Positions 16,491-25,512 are shown, numbered from the stretch's first letter. The stretch: DNA of 64,000 nt from an uncultured Alistipes sp. (GCA_944321765.1 CALUMQ010000026.1:124001-188000); one strand, 5' to 3'. The notes: generated by a model not told the origin, from the letters alone. Made by a program: numbers and translations.

Positions 16491-17681
16491 ATGATTACTA
16501 TTCGTGATAGATATTATAAACATCTAAAAACTATTGTTTATATATATATATTAGCTGCTGTTGTTAGCTGCGGATATGTAATTGTAACAGGAACATATAA
16601 TGGAGATTTTTCAGGATACCCTGCGACGCTACAACCGTGTGTATTAGGCTGTATATTACTTTTTACTTTGTCTCCATTTGTATATTTATGGAAGAGGTAT
16701 ACTTGCTATAAGAAAAAGAATTGTGAACCTTCTATTCCAGTTCCTATTTCTTTTATTAAAGCAATGGCACTCGGATTAATGGTCATTAGGCTTTTTATAT
16801 TTGGAATATGTGCTCAAAATGGCGGACGAGTTTTTGATTTGGGCTGGATTCTCACGATTCTTGAGAGCCTTAATCCTATAATCTTTATTTATATATATTT
16901 TGTAAGTTCCCAAAAGAAAGAAAAGTTTCTTGTTATTGTATTATTGCTAATAGATGCATTCTTTAAGCAATCTTTAAATATTGTATTTTCGATAGTATGT
17001 CTTATTTTATTTTGTTATTTTAAAGAAATCAAGGGCTTCATAAGGAAACATGTCATATTATGTTTTTTTCTGGTTTTAAGCTTACCGACTGTGATCGCTC
17101 AATTATACATTCTTCGAAGTGACTTGAGAGATAATAATTCTGTAGATTATTCAGGGAAAGCAGGATATGAAATTATGTGTGATATTGTTGCAGGTCGTCT
17201 TTCTTCTTATGCAAATGCTTGTTTTTTAATAGAAGATGCTGTAAATTCGTACATATACGCCCAAAGTCTGCCTTCAGCATTCTTTCAAGCAAGAATATGT
17301 GATAACTATGGACTGCATTTCGTTTCTTGGCCAGATTTTTTCCCTGAAAAATATTTGCATGTGCGTTATCAAGGAGGAAGTAGTGATGCATTGGAATCTT
17401 CTACATCTTTAATGTTAGGTATTCCCGGAGTGCTTATTCTTTCTTTCTTGAAGTCTCCTTGGATTTTTCTAATGAATTTATGTACAATATTATTGATCAT
17501 TGAAATCTGCTTTCGCCTAACATCCTCATTAAATATTCCTTTTGCAAATGAACTACCCGTTCTTTTACTGCTATATCCAATGTTATCAGGTGTGAGTGTT
17601 GAGTTATTCTTTGTTATTATTCAGTTGTTATTTTTACGTATTTCTCTGTTTCTAAATCAAAAAATATATATTAAAAAATAG
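16491..17681 (+). CDS. Polytopic membrane protein, probable O-antigen/capsule polymerase (Wzy-like)
   Basis: The family is weakly conserved, so the call rests on topology and place. The 396-residue protein has about ten predicted membrane helices, a moderately long hydrophilic segment between residues about 205 and 295 in the position of the periplasmic loop of Wzy proteins, and a strongly AT-rich coding sequence. The loop contains VDYSGKAGYEIMCDIVAGRL, and the following FPEKYLHVRYQGGSSDALES precedes the last helices. A Wzx/Wzy locus needs a polymerase and no other gene here fits. It is flanked by glycosyltransferases on both sides. Confidence 0.72.
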   Translation: MITIRDRYYKHLKTIVYIYILAAVVSCGYVIVTGTYNGDFSGYPATLQPCVLGCILLFTLSPFVYLWKRYTCYKKKNCEPSIPVPISFIKAMALGLMVIRLFIFGICAQNGGRVFDLGWILTILESLNPIIFIYIYFVSSQKKEKFLVIVLLLIDAFFKQSLNIVFSIVCLILFCYFKEIKGFIRKHVILCFFLVLSLPTVIAQLYILRSDLRDNNSVDYSGKAGYEIMCDIVAGRLSSYANACFLIEDAVNSYIYAQSLPSAFFQARICDNYGLHFVSWPDFFPEKYLHVRYQGGSSDALESSTSLMLGIPGVLILSFLKSPWIFLMNLCTILLIIEICFRLTSSLNIPFANELPVLLLLYPMLSGVSVELFFVIIQLLFLRISLFLNQKIYIKK

Positions 17682-17689
17682 AGCAGTTT

Positions 17690-18550
17690 ATGGATGTTTC
17701 AATTATTATTGTTACTTATAATACTGTATCTTTAACAAGAAGTTGTATAGAAAGTATATTCCGCTATACGCAGGGCATTAGATTTGAAGTTATTCTTGTG
17801 GATAATGCATCTACTGATGGTAGCAAGGAATTATTTACGGCTGATGCTCGTATTATTTATATATATAATAAGGAGAATGTGGGGTTTGGTAGGGCAAATA
17901 ATATAGGTTTAAAGTACGCCTCGGGGAAATACATTCTTTTATTAAACTCAGATACATATTTGATAAATAATGCTATAAATATTTTTAAAGAAAACATGGA
18001 TGTACAACCGTCTAATATTGCTTGTATAGGAGCGCTCTTAGAAGACCCTTTTGGTGTGGAGGTACGTTCATTCGGTCCTTTTTTGTCATTTAAGCAATTC
18101 TTTAAGGGTGTAAAATTAGAAATTCCTCGCCCTATTCCAGTCTCAGGTGTTTGTGTCCCAGTTGTTCTCGGAGCCGATTTATTTATCCGCCGTTCCGTAA
18201 TTGAAAAAGAAGGCTTTTTTGACCCTGCCTTTTTTATGTATCATGAGGAAAATGATTTACAAAGAAGATATGCGCAAGTTGGCTATTATAGTAAAATAAT
18301 ACCAGGTCCCCGTATTGTCCATCTTGAAGGGAAGAGTAATGCCTCGCATATTAATATTCTAGCTATCCAAGGCGGCTATATTTATATGAAGAAATGGAAT
18401 AACCGATTTATATACATAATATATAGAATTTTATATGCCATAACTCGTATGCCAAAGTTATTTATGATAAGAGCTCCATACAATCAGAAAATTAAATTTC
18501 TTAAGGCCTTGTTTTGTTATAGAGTGCCATCTATTCATCATCAATTATGA
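17690..18550 (+). CDS. Family 2 glycosyltransferase, rhamnosyltransferase-like
   Basis: This is a GT-A enzyme of 286 residues. The nucleotide-sugar domain starts VSIIIVTYNTVSLTRSCIES, with VDNASTDGS at about 36-44 and the metal-binding region LLNSDTYL near residues 84-91. The acceptor side has GADLFIRRSVIEKEGFFDP and FMYHEENDLQRR, a pattern shared with rhamnosyltransferases that use dTDP-L-rhamnose. Because the locus makes dTDP-L-rhamnose and this enzyme has that pattern, it is the best candidate for the rhamnosyl step, but this is inference. Its stop overlaps the start of the next gene by four bases (ATGA). Confidence 0.88.
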   Translation: MDVSIIIVTYNTVSLTRSCIESIFRYTQGIRFEVILVDNASTDGSKELFTADARIIYIYNKENVGFGRANNIGLKYASGKYILLLNSDTYLINNAINIFKENMDVQPSNIACIGALLEDPFGVEVRSFGPFLSFKQFFKGVKLEIPRPIPVSGVCVPVVLGADLFIRRSVIEKEGFFDPAFFMYHEENDLQRRYAQVGYYSKIIPGPRIVHLEGKSNASHINILAIQGGYIYMKKWNNRFIYIIYRILYAITRMPKLFMIRAPYNQKIKFLKALFCYRVPSIHHQL

Positions 18551-19296
18551 TTCCTAAGATTATTCATTTTTGTTGGATAAGCGGAGATCCATATCCTCCT
18601 TTAATAGACCATTGTATTAGATCATGGCATACGATAATGCCTGATTATCAGTTTATGCTATGGGATAAACGTAAAGTTGAAGAATTGGCCTCAGGGTGGG
18701 TAAACCAAGCATGCCAACATAAAAAATACGCTTTTGTTGCAGATTATGTGCGATGTTATGCTTTATCCCATTTTGGCGGAATCTACCTTGATGCGGATGT
18801 AGAGGTCTTGAAGCGATTTGATGATCTTTTGACGCAACAATCTTTTATCGGTTATGATTCAACAGGGGCAATAGAGGCAGCTATTATTGGGGCAGAACCG
18901 CATTGTACATGGGTACAAAAAGCGTTGGAATACTATAATGATCGAGAATTTGTTAAATCGGATGGAAGTTTTGATATGAGTCCGATTCCTCGAATGATTT
19001 CAACAACATTACACCAATGTTTTAATTTTCAAGATCAACCGAGCCATATTCAATCTTTGTCAGAACTAACATTATATCCAGCGGATTATTTCTCCCCTAA
19101 GAATTATCAAACATTACGTGTTCAAATATCCCCCGATACGTATACCATTCACCATTTTGATGGCCAATGGATCGACCAAACATTTAAAAATAAAGCAAAA
19201 AGAATGTTTCATCAGATAATATACAAAACATTGGGAGAGCAAGTTCATAACAAAACGATTCGAATGATTCGGGTTTTGAAAAAAAAGATTAGATAA
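18547..19296 (+). CDS. GT32-type glycosyltransferase (DXD sugar-binding region)
   Basis: The 249-residue protein begins MIPKIIHFCWISGDPYPP, the standard opening of capsular polysaccharide and mannosyltransferase-like GT32 proteins. The core motif FVADYVRCYALSHFGGIYLD is followed by ADVEVLK, with the DxD metal site in LDADVE at about residues 79-84. The C-terminal half is shorter and more variable, with a HHFDGQWID segment often seen at the end of this family. It overlaps the preceding GT2 gene by four bases and is two bases from the next, so the three are translated as a unit. Confidence 0.88.
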   Translation: MIPKIIHFCWISGDPYPPLIDHCIRSWHTIMPDYQFMLWDKRKVEELASGWVNQACQHKKYAFVADYVRCYALSHFGGIYLDADVEVLKRFDDLLTQQSFIGYDSTGAIEAAIIGAEPHCTWVQKALEYYNDREFVKSDGSFDMSPIPRMISTTLHQCFNFQDQPSHIQSLSELTLYPADYFSPKNYQTLRVQISPDTYTIHHFDGQWIDQTFKNKAKRMFHQIIYKTLGEQVHNKTIRMIRVLKKKIR

Positions 19297-19297
19297 A

Positions 19298-20107
19298 ATG
19301 TATAAATTTTCAGTCCTGATCTCTATATATTATAAGGAATCTCCGCAATATTTTCGTGAAGCCCTTGATAGTATCTTCGCCCAAACTCTTTTACCGACAG
19401 AGATTGTTTTAGTAAAAGATGGCCCGTTAACGCCAGAGTTGGATGCCGTTATATCCGAATATTCTGCCCGTTATCCGATTTTTAAGATTGTGGTGAATGA
19501 AACTAACCAAGGGCTCGGTTTGGCTTTAGCCAAAGGTTTGTTGGCTTGTTCGAATGAGTACATAGCTCGGATGGATACAGATGATTTGATGCCCCCAACG
19601 CGTTTCGAAAAGGAGATTAAGAAACTGGATGAAGGTTATGATGTGGTAAGTTGTTGGACGGGTATGTTTGAAACAACCCCGAATCAATTGATTGCAATAA
19701 AACACCGACCAGAATATCACGAAGCCATTGTCGCTTTGGCTCATAAACGATCTCCAATGTCGCATCCGGGATGTGTATTTAGAAAACAAGCTATAATCAA
19801 CGCTGGGAATTATCAATCTTGTTATCTTTATGAGGATTATCATTTGTGGGTAAGATTGATAATGAATGGCGCCAAGTTTTATAATCTTCAAGAGGTCCTT
19901 TGTTATGTTAGGACATCGCCTGCCATGATTGCTCGCAGAGGAGGGTGGAAATACATGTGTAATGAGATAAAGACTTTTACTTTCTTCAGGCGCATTGGCT
20001 TTTATTCAATAAAAGATGTTGTATTAAATATTATAAAGCGAGCTCCAGTTCGTATTATGCCGAACAAGATTCGGCAATATATATTACTGAAAGTTTGGAA
20101 GCATTAA
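19298..20107 (+). CDS. Family 2 glycosyltransferase
   Basis: This is a GT-A glycosyltransferase of 269 residues. It begins with the FSVLISIYYKESPQYFREAL fold and the phrase ALDSIFAQTL. TEIVLVKDGPLT gives the nucleotide-binding Asp, and the DXD motif is in YIARMDTDDLMPPTRF near residues 88-103. The catalytic acidic pair is likely in YLYEDYHLWVRLIMNGA. The pattern is that of capsular polysaccharide GT2 enzymes acting on a diverse range of sugars. No membrane helix is apparent. It differs from the GT2 two genes upstream, so the two probably make different linkages. Confidence 0.9.
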   Translation: MYKFSVLISIYYKESPQYFREALDSIFAQTLLPTEIVLVKDGPLTPELDAVISEYSARYPIFKIVVNETNQGLGLALAKGLLACSNEYIARMDTDDLMPPTRFEKEIKKLDEGYDVVSCWTGMFETTPNQLIAIKHRPEYHEAIVALAHKRSPMSHPGCVFRKQAIINAGNYQSCYLYEDYHLWVRLIMNGAKFYNLQEVLCYVRTSPAMIARRGGWKYMCNEIKTFTFFRRIGFYSIKDVVLNIIKRAPVRIMPNKIRQYILLKVWKH

Positions 20108-20118
20108 ATCATTAGGCT

Positions 20119-20694
20119 ATGGCCAAATTGAGCTTTTCGTATCGGCTACTACGCGCTTTGGGATTCAATTATCCAGAGGATGAATATGGGAATGTAAGTA
20201 TATTACGAATCATCGGTCAATTCTTTATAAACATGTATCATGCTTTATTACTAAGCATGATGAACTGGTGGATTTTGGAACCTATTAATCCTCGTGGCCT
20301 TCGTCCTTTTTTATTGAAGTGCATGGGAGCAAAAGTCGGTAAAGATTGTTTCATCGGTTATGATGTGTATTTTGATATGAATCATGCTGATATGATAACA
20401 ATTGCAGATAAAGTACATATCGATAACAGATGTTTTTTACTATGTCATAAACGTAATCTTGATAATTATTGTATTAATGATGATTATTCAAAGTTAGGCT
20501 ATAAGGTAAAGCCAATAGTTATCCATAAAGGAAGTTCTATTGGTTCATGTAGTGTGCTAATGCCCGGAGTGACTATTGGTGAAGGGGCGATTGTGGGAGC
20601 CGGATCTCTTGTAACGAAAGATATTCCTGCTTGGACAATAGCTACGGGACGTCCTGCCAGGGTCGTCAAACAAATTCCAGCGAAACCTTTATAA
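20119..20694 (+). CDS. Left-handed beta-helix acyltransferase (WcaF / maltose acetyltransferase-like)
   Basis: It likely adds an acetyl group to a sugar of the repeat unit. The 191-residue protein has a basic/hydrophobic N-terminal part (about 1-65, with a helix around MYHALLLSMMNWWILEP). Hexapeptide repeats then start at GAKVGKDCFIGYDVYFDMNH and end with GSSIGSCSVLMPGVTIGEGA and GAGSLVTKDIPAWTIATGRP. The His in the NHADM segment is the probable catalytic residue by position in the family. The conserved GxPAR ending (GRPARVVK) is present. The acceptor is unknown. It is the last strongly AT-rich gene in the cassette and is three bases from the deacetylase gene. Confidence 0.85.
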   Translation: MAKLSFSYRLLRALGFNYPEDEYGNVSILRIIGQFFINMYHALLLSMMNWWILEPINPRGLRPFLLKCMGAKVGKDCFIGYDVYFDMNHADMITIADKVHIDNRCFLLCHKRNLDNYCINDDYSKLGYKVKPIVIHKGSSIGSCSVLMPGVTIGEGAIVGAGSLVTKDIPAWTIATGRPARVVKQIPAKPL

Positions 20695-20697
20695 AAT

Positions 20698-21546
20698 ATG
20701 AACATATTGACATTCGATGTTGAGGAGTGGTTTCATCTCCTTGACAATGATTCAACGCGATCAGAGGCTGAATGGGTGCGTTATCCGGTGCGTATTTATG
20801 AGAATATGGACCGTATCTTCCGGATTCTTGAAGATACGAATACCCATGCGACCTTTTTTATTATTGGTTGGATTGCCCGGACCTATCCGGATCTGGTGCG
20901 TCGCATTGCGGACAAATATGAGATTGGCAGTCACACGATGAATCACCAACTTGTGTGGCAACAGGATCGTGCGACTTTCAAAGAGGATGTAAGTTCTTCG
21001 ATCAAATTGCTTGAAGATATAACCGGGAACCCGGTGAAATATTTTAGAGCTCCCGGGTTTTCAATTCGCGAAAGCGAAGCATGGGCCTTTGAAGTGATTA
21101 AGGAGTGCGGTATTGAGATAGATTGTTCCGTATTCCCGGCACACCACGCCCATGGCGGCATTCCCTCTTATGGCAAGGGAGTTCCAAGCATCATCAAACA
21201 CGGTACTGCGGAGATCAAAGAGTTCCCCATTACGACGAAAGAGTTGTTCGGGCACCATATTATTTTCTCCGGTGGCGGATATTTCCGCCTGTTTCCCTAT
21301 GCATTAATCAAAAAATGGGCAAAGGAGAATAGTGAATACATGTTGACATACATTCATCCAAGAGATCTGGATGCAGGACAGCCCATGATTAAAGAGCTGC
21401 CGATAACCCGTAAATTCAAATCATATGTGGGGCTGAAAGGTGCAGAGAATAAATTGCGACGACTGCTTTCAGATTTCTCATTTACGGATATGGGACATGC
21501 TGATAAATTAATTGAATGGGACAAAGTTCCGGTAATTCAGTTATAA
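20698..21546 (+). CDS. Polysaccharide deacetylase (NodB homology)
   Basis: It is likely to remove an N-acetyl group from a polymer or precursor sugar. The 282-residue protein has the NodB motifs: D7 in TFDVEEW, H79 and H83 in GSHTMNHQL as metal ligands, and YFRAPGFSIRE as motif 3. The later IHPRDLDAGQP segment belongs to the C-terminal part of this deacetylase subgroup, the DUF3473 type found in exopolysaccharide loci. No signal peptide is seen, so it may act on cytoplasmic or lipid-linked intermediates. Its composition is nearer the host average than the genes before it. It is the last gene before the terminator. Confidence 0.9.
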   Translation: MNILTFDVEEWFHLLDNDSTRSEAEWVRYPVRIYENMDRIFRILEDTNTHATFFIIGWIARTYPDLVRRIADKYEIGSHTMNHQLVWQQDRATFKEDVSSSIKLLEDITGNPVKYFRAPGFSIRESEAWAFEVIKECGIEIDCSVFPAHHAHGGIPSYGKGVPSIIKHGTAEIKEFPITTKELFGHHIIFSGGGYFRLFPYALIKKWAKENSEYMLTYIHPRDLDAGQPMIKELPITRKFKSYVGLKGAENKLRRLLSDFSFTDMGHADKLIEWDKVPVIQL

Positions 21547-21568
21547 AAGGATGGGTAAATTGCAAAAC

Positions 21569-21601
21569 GAAGCCCACGGCCAATTATTGGTCGTGGGCTT
21601 C
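21569..21601. terminator. Bidirectional terminator between the polysaccharide operon and kdsC
   Basis: A perfect outer stem of ten pairs, GAAGCCCACG (21569-21578) with CGTGGGCTTC (21592-21601), encloses a further CCAA/TTGG pairing. It lies between convergent genes, 22 bases after the deacetylase stop and 6 bases before the kdsC-like stop, so it can serve both. Confidence 0.8.
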
Positions 21602-21607
21602 TTGATT

Positions 21608-22153
21608 TCACCTTGACGCAACGAGGGTCGAGGGGGTTACGCCCATGGAGTTGCGGGCCCAGTCGCCGCGGGCGCGCAGCACCTGCTCGATGATGTCACG
21701 AACGGCGCCCGCCCCGCCCCGGAACTCCGAGACGTAGCGCGACGCCTCGATCACCTCCGGAGCCGAATCGGCCGGGCACACCGGAATCCCCACCTCGCGC
21801 ATGCACTCCAGGTCCGGAATATCGTCGCCCATGTAGATCGTATCCTGCGCGTCGAGACCCTCCCGGGCGAGGTATTCACGCATGGTCGTGAGCTTGTCCA
21901 TGCAGTCGAGGTAGTAATCCTTGACGCCAAGCATCTTGAGCCGGTATTCGAGCGTGCGCCCGCGTCCTCCCGAGATGATGCATACCTTGTACCCCATCTT
22001 GATGGCATAGGCCAGGGCATAGCCGTCCTTGGCGTCGTAGCGGCGGATGAAATCCCCGTCAACCGTGGGGACAATGCCCCCGTCGGTCATCACGCCGTCG
22101 ACGTCGAATATGAACGAGTGGCAGCGTGCTATATCTTCCTTGAAGTTTCCCAT
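21608..22153 (-). CDS. kdsC: KdsC-type HAD phosphatase (KDO-8-phosphate phosphatase family)
   Basis: KdsC dephosphorylates 3-deoxy-D-manno-octulosonate 8-phosphate, giving KDO for lipopolysaccharide core. At 181 residues it is the small cap-less HAD type. The nucleophile is D17, with D19 as acid, in FIFDVDGVMTDGG. The second motif is IISGGRG, and the metal-binding motif 3/4 is YMGDDIPDLECM. The C-terminal RYVSEFRGGAGAVRDIIE is typical of the KdsC/YrbI family. The start at 22153 gives a 25-base overlap with the upstream oxidoreductase gene; longer in-frame starts exist but run inside that gene. Family members acting on other sugar phosphates (such as nonulosonate-9-P) share these motifs. Confidence 0.87.
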   Translation of the reverse strand: MGNFKEDIARCHSFIFDVDGVMTDGGIVPTVDGDFIRRYDAKDGYALAYAIKMGYKVCIISGGRGRTLEYRLKMLGVKDYYLDCMDKLTTMREYLAREGLDAQDTIYMGDDIPDLECMREVGIPVCPADSAPEVIEASRYVSEFRGGAGAVRDIIEQVLRARGDWARNSMGVTPSTLVASR

Positions 22154-22914
22154 ATGTTTTTGCTGATTTGCTGATAGAGTTCCTGTAATTCGGGGTCGTC
22201 GGACAGCAGCGACATGTGGCGTTCCAGCGTCGCGGCGTCGTGCCGTGCGGCAGGGCCCGTCTGTACGTCGGCCGGCGAGGCGGCGTCGCACGCCTTGGCC
22301 GCGGTCTCGGCCACGAGCGGCTTCAGGATGTCGAAATCCAGCCCTGCCGTGCGCACGATCCGCTCGCCGAGGGCGTACATGCGGTTGGCGAAGTTGCAGG
22401 CGAAGACGGCCGCCAGATGCACCTTGGCGCGGCGGGCCGAGTCGGCCTGCAGCACATGGCGCGAGAGGAGCCCGGCAAAGGCCTCCACGTCGGCCTGCAG
22501 CGCAGCGTCCGCGGCCTCGACGAAGATCGGGATCTCGCGGAAATCCACCGCGCGTCCCTTGGTGAAGGTCTGCATCGGGTAGAAGACCACTCGGGCGAAT
22601 CGCTCCGGAAGCACCTCAAGGGGCACGCTTCCGGCGGTGTGGGCGACAACGGCCCCTGTGGGGATCGGCAGCGTGCGGGCCACCTCGCCGACGGCCGAGT
22701 CGCTGACGGCGATCAGATAGATGTCGGCCGTCGTCGAAAGTTCCTCGGGCTGCGAGACGGCCTCCGTGCCGGTCAGTGCGGCAATGGCGCGGCCGCGCGC
22801 CTCGTTGCGGGCGTAGATCTGCCGCAGCTCCGCGGGGCTTGCAGCCAGGGCGCGGGCCAGGGCCTCGGCGAGGTTCCCGCTGCCGATGATGACGGCGCTT
22901 TTCAGACTCTTCAT
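22129..22914 (-). CDS. Rossmann-like and DUF2520 domain oxidoreductase
   Basis: It is an F420/ProC-like NAD(P)-binding protein of unknown substrate. The 261 residues divide into an N-terminal Rossmann half, with SAVIIGSGNLAEALARAL near residues 6-23 and SDSAVGEVARTL around 95, and a C-terminal helical DUF2520 half, with FYPMQTFTKGRAVDF, then HLAAVFACNFANRMY and GLDFDILKPLVAETA. The gene overlaps the BrkB-like gene by four bases at its start and the kdsC-like gene at its end, so the three form one leftward operon. A DUF2520-HAD phosphatase pair is common in Bacteroidota. Confidence 0.87.
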   Translation of the reverse strand: MKSLKSAVIIGSGNLAEALARALAASPAELRQIYARNEARGRAIAALTGTEAVSQPEELSTTADIYLIAVSDSAVGEVARTLPIPTGAVVAHTAGSVPLEVLPERFARVVFYPMQTFTKGRAVDFREIPIFVEAADAALQADVEAFAGLLSRHVLQADSARRAKVHLAAVFACNFANRMYALGERIVRTAGLDFDILKPLVAETAAKACDAASPADVQTGPAARHDAATLERHMSLLSDDPELQELYQQISKNIWETSRKI

Positions 22915-24290
22915 GCTTTTTTCGATGCTTTACGGCGGCTGTCCGCGGGGAGGTCGCCGTCGTTCTTTTCCGGCGGGACGTCCGTTCCCAGCAGATCGGC
23001 CAGCGGCACGTTCTCGGGAGACTCCCGCACGGTGGTTTTCAGTTGTTCCAGCTCCCGGTCGATGCGCGCCAGATCGGGCGTCGCCTGCAGGTCGATGGTT
23101 GTCTGTCCGGTCCGCTCGACGGCCTCCAGAATGCCGTAGAGGGTGATTGTCGAGGTGTCGTGCGCCGGGGCGAAGGCCACCTCACGCTCGCCGTCGCCGC
23201 TGCGCACGGCAATGAGTTGCCGGGCGGTGACCAGCTGGAAGAGGATGTCGTTGACGATGCGCGTGGGGAGGTCCAGCTGCTCCCGGATGGCTTCGGAGGG
23301 CATGGCGCCGCCGCGCTCGCGGAACCACCTCACGACGATGAGCATGGCCGTGAGCAGCACCTTGCGGCGCTGGTCGTAGCTGATACGCAGCGATTCGCGC
23401 TCCTCGTCGAAGCGCGAGATGTTCTGGTAGGCGAACGAGAGCTCTCCGCCGAAGAGGAGGATCTCCCAGGAGGTCTGCATCCAGATGAGGAAGAGCGGCA
23501 GGGCGGCGAAGCTTCCGTAGATGGCGTTGTAGGAGGTCATCCACCGCTGCACGTAGATGTATCCCCACTGGAAGAGGATGAAGATCGTTCCGGCGACGAT
23601 GCCGGCCATCAGGGCGCTGCCCAGGCGTACCCGGGCGTTGGGGATGATCAGGTAGAGGAGCGTGAACATGATCCAGATGATGACCATCGAGGCCAGGCCG
23701 GAGAGGAGCTCGAAGTACCAGCTGCCGTCGAATCCCAGCAGCGTTTCGATGTAGTTGCCCACGGTGCTGGCGGCGGTCCAGAGGATGGGGACGATCATCA
23801 CCACGGCGATGTAGTCGGTCCACTGGCGGGTGATGCTGCGCTCGACCTTGACCTCCCAGATGTTGTTGAAGGCGTTCTCGATCGACCCGAAGACGCGGAT
23901 CACGGCCCAGAAGAGCATCACCAGGGCGACGATGGCCACGACGCCTCCGCGGGTTCGGGCCAGGGCGTTTTCGGCGAAGCTGACCAGGTAGTCGATCACC
24001 TGGGGGGCCTGGGGGAAGAGGTCGTGGAGGTTCTGGATGAGTCCGTCGGCGAGTCCGAAACCCTTGACCACGGCGAAAACCACGGCGGCGATGGGCACCA
24101 GGGACATGAGCGTGTAGAAGGTCAGGGCCGCCGAGCGGATGAGTGTGCCGTGCTCCTTGAGGCCGCGGGCCGTGTAGAAGAGCAGCTTGTACTGCTGCAC
24201 GAGCCACCGCACGACGGGGTTGTGCCATTCGTGCTTGTCACGCTGGAAGATCGTGTCGGTGAAGTAGGTAAGAATTTCGCTGAATTTCAT
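22911..24290 (-). CDS. YihY/BrkB-family inner-membrane protein
   Basis: Despite the old name ribonuclease BN, the family is a membrane protein of unsettled function, possibly a transporter. The 459-residue protein has six membrane segments in the first 290 residues. Family phrases include IRSAALTFYTLMSLVPIAAV, GSIENAFNNIWEVK and ALPLFLIWMQTSWEILLFGG. A cytoplasmic C-terminal part of about 150 residues looks like a winged-helix domain (MPSEAIREQLDLPTRIVNDI), as often seen in longer family members. It is the first gene of the leftward operon with the DUF2520 and kdsC-like genes, and a strong promoter lies just before it. Confidence 0.9.
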   Translation of the reverse strand: MKFSEILTYFTDTIFQRDKHEWHNPVVRWLVQQYKLLFYTARGLKEHGTLIRSAALTFYTLMSLVPIAAVVFAVVKGFGLADGLIQNLHDLFPQAPQVIDYLVSFAENALARTRGGVVAIVALVMLFWAVIRVFGSIENAFNNIWEVKVERSITRQWTDYIAVVMIVPILWTAASTVGNYIETLLGFDGSWYFELLSGLASMVIIWIMFTLLYLIIPNARVRLGSALMAGIVAGTIFILFQWGYIYVQRWMTSYNAIYGSFAALPLFLIWMQTSWEILLFGGELSFAYQNISRFDEERESLRISYDQRRKVLLTAMLIVVRWFRERGGAMPSEAIREQLDLPTRIVNDILFQLVTARQLIAVRSGDGEREVAFAPAHDTSTITLYGILEAVERTGQTTIDLQATPDLARIDRELEQLKTTVRESPENVPLADLLGTDVPPEKNDGDLPADSRRKASKKA

Positions 24291-24312
24291 GGGCGCGCCT
24301 CGGGCATTCAGA

Positions 24313-24343
24313 CAAAGGTAGTCATTTTAGGCGGATAACCCAA
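24313..24343 (-). promoter_or_regulatory. Promoter of the brkB-DUF2520-kdsC operon
   Basis: On the leftward strand TTG (24343-24341) and TACCTTTG (24320-24313) are 20 bases apart, a good Bacteroidota promoter. It overlaps the last codons of the methyltransferase gene upstream and lies 23 bases before the BrkB-like start. Confidence 0.7.
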
Positions 24344-25512
24344 AAATCGTTCCCGATTTTCGTGAAGGCCAGTCGCCGGTCGGCCCCGGCGTGGAGGCCC
24401 AGACGGCGCATCAGCTCCTCGACGGCGAGCGGGAAGTCGCGCTTCAACACCTCGACGCCGCATCCGTGCAGTTCGCGCTTGAGACGCCGCGGGTCGTAGG
24501 GTTCGATCGACGCGATGGGAAGCACGCGCCCGATGACTCCGTGCGGCTCTTCGGCGGCGAATCCGAAGCCATTGTCGCTCCAGCAGTCGGCCACGCCGCG
24601 GAGGTGACGGCGCGTGAGGCGCGCCTTGCGCAGGGCGACGTCGGGAATCACCAGCCAGCGGTAGCGCGTGGGGTCGAATACCGGGGGTGCCGGAGGCCCC
24701 GCGCCCGGGGCGACCTCGGGCGCGACATCGGCTGACGCCTCCCCCGCGCCCTCGCCCGCCGCCTCGAACGACCCGCGCCCGAGGGCCGTGGCGATAAGGC
24801 GGGGTCCCGACGCGTCGTCGTAAATCATCACCTCCTTGCACTCGTCACCCAGCGAGACGACCTCCACACTGCTGCGAGGAAAGAGCCGCAGCGCCTCGTC
24901 GACGTCGAAGAGCGGGGAGTTCTTGAGGCACAGCCGCTCCGCGGCGCGCCGTATGAGGGGTCGCAGGGCGAGGATGTCGGGCGAGCAGGCTTCGAGGCGC
25001 AGCTGCTTGAGCCCCTTTTCGGAGCGACGGTCGGGATCGGCGTAGATCCAGTCGAAGTGCAGCCCCTCGCGGCGGAGATACTCCTCGGCCGAAGTGTTCA
25101 CCACCTCGATATTCGCAACGCCCATTCTCGAAAAGTTCTCCGCGGTGATGCGGGCCAGCACCGGGTTGCGCTCCAGGGCCACCACGCGGCGGAACCGGCG
25201 GCTCAGCGCCAGGGCGTCGACCCCCAGCCCGCAGGTGAGGTCCAGCACCGTGTCGCCGCAGATGCGCTTGTGCGCGGCGCACGCCTCGCTCGACGCCTGC
25301 TCGAAGGCCCGGGGCGGTAGGATGCACTCCGCGGCGGCGTAGGTCGGGAGCTTCTCCGCGGCGCGCGCGAGGTACTTGACCTGCGTGGCCACGAGGCGTG
25401 CATGCGGCACGCGGCGGTCCATCGCCACACGGAGCGGGTCACACCCGCGGAAGGCGTGAATCGCCTCCCGCACCTCGGGAAGACACAACAGTTCGTATTC
25501 TTCGGCGGTCAT
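24322..25512 (-). CDS. Class I SAM-dependent methyltransferase with THUMP-like C-terminus
   Basis: The substrate is not known; the family is probably an RNA or protein methyltransferase. The 396-residue protein has an N-terminal helical part and a SAM domain with motif I VLDLTCGLGVDALALSRRF around residues 90-108. The acidic motif II is VVALERNP, and DWIYADPDRRSEKG is the catalytic DPxR-like motif. The C-terminal third ends KIGNDFWVIRLK and carries an Ala/Pro-rich insert of about 30 residues. Start: ATG 25512-25510 overlaps the ComEC stop as TGATG, which favours coupled translation over the longer open frame upstream. The gene is therefore second in an operon with comEC. Confidence 0.85.
   Translation of the reverse strand: MTAEEYELLCLPEVREAIHAFRGCDPLRVAMDRRVPHARLVATQVKYLARAAEKLPTYAAAECILPPRAFEQASSEACAAHKRICGDTVLDLTCGLGVDALALSRRFRRVVALERNPVLARITAENFSRMGVANIEVVNTSAEEYLRREGLHFDWIYADPDRRSEKGLKQLRLEACSPDILALRPLIRRAAERLCLKNSPLFDVDEALRLFPRSSVEVVSLGDECKEVMIYDDASGPRLIATALGRGSFEAAGEGAGEASADVAPEVAPGAGPPAPPVFDPTRYRWLVIPDVALRKARLTRRHLRGVADCWSDNGFGFAAEEPHGVIGRVLPIASIEPYDPRRLKRELHGCGVEVLKRDFPLAVEELMRRLGLHAGADRRLAFTKIGNDFWVIRLK

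Larger units (their letters stand above)
14450..20690. other. AT-rich glycan-specific cassette
   Basis: From inside the flippase gene to the end of the acyltransferase gene the sequence is conspicuously AT-rich, with codon use unlike the GC-rich genes on both sides. The deacetylase gene that follows is intermediate. The block contains the glycosyltransferases and polymerase that define glycan structure, and its composition points to horizontal origin. The boundaries are estimated by eye. Confidence 0.7.
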
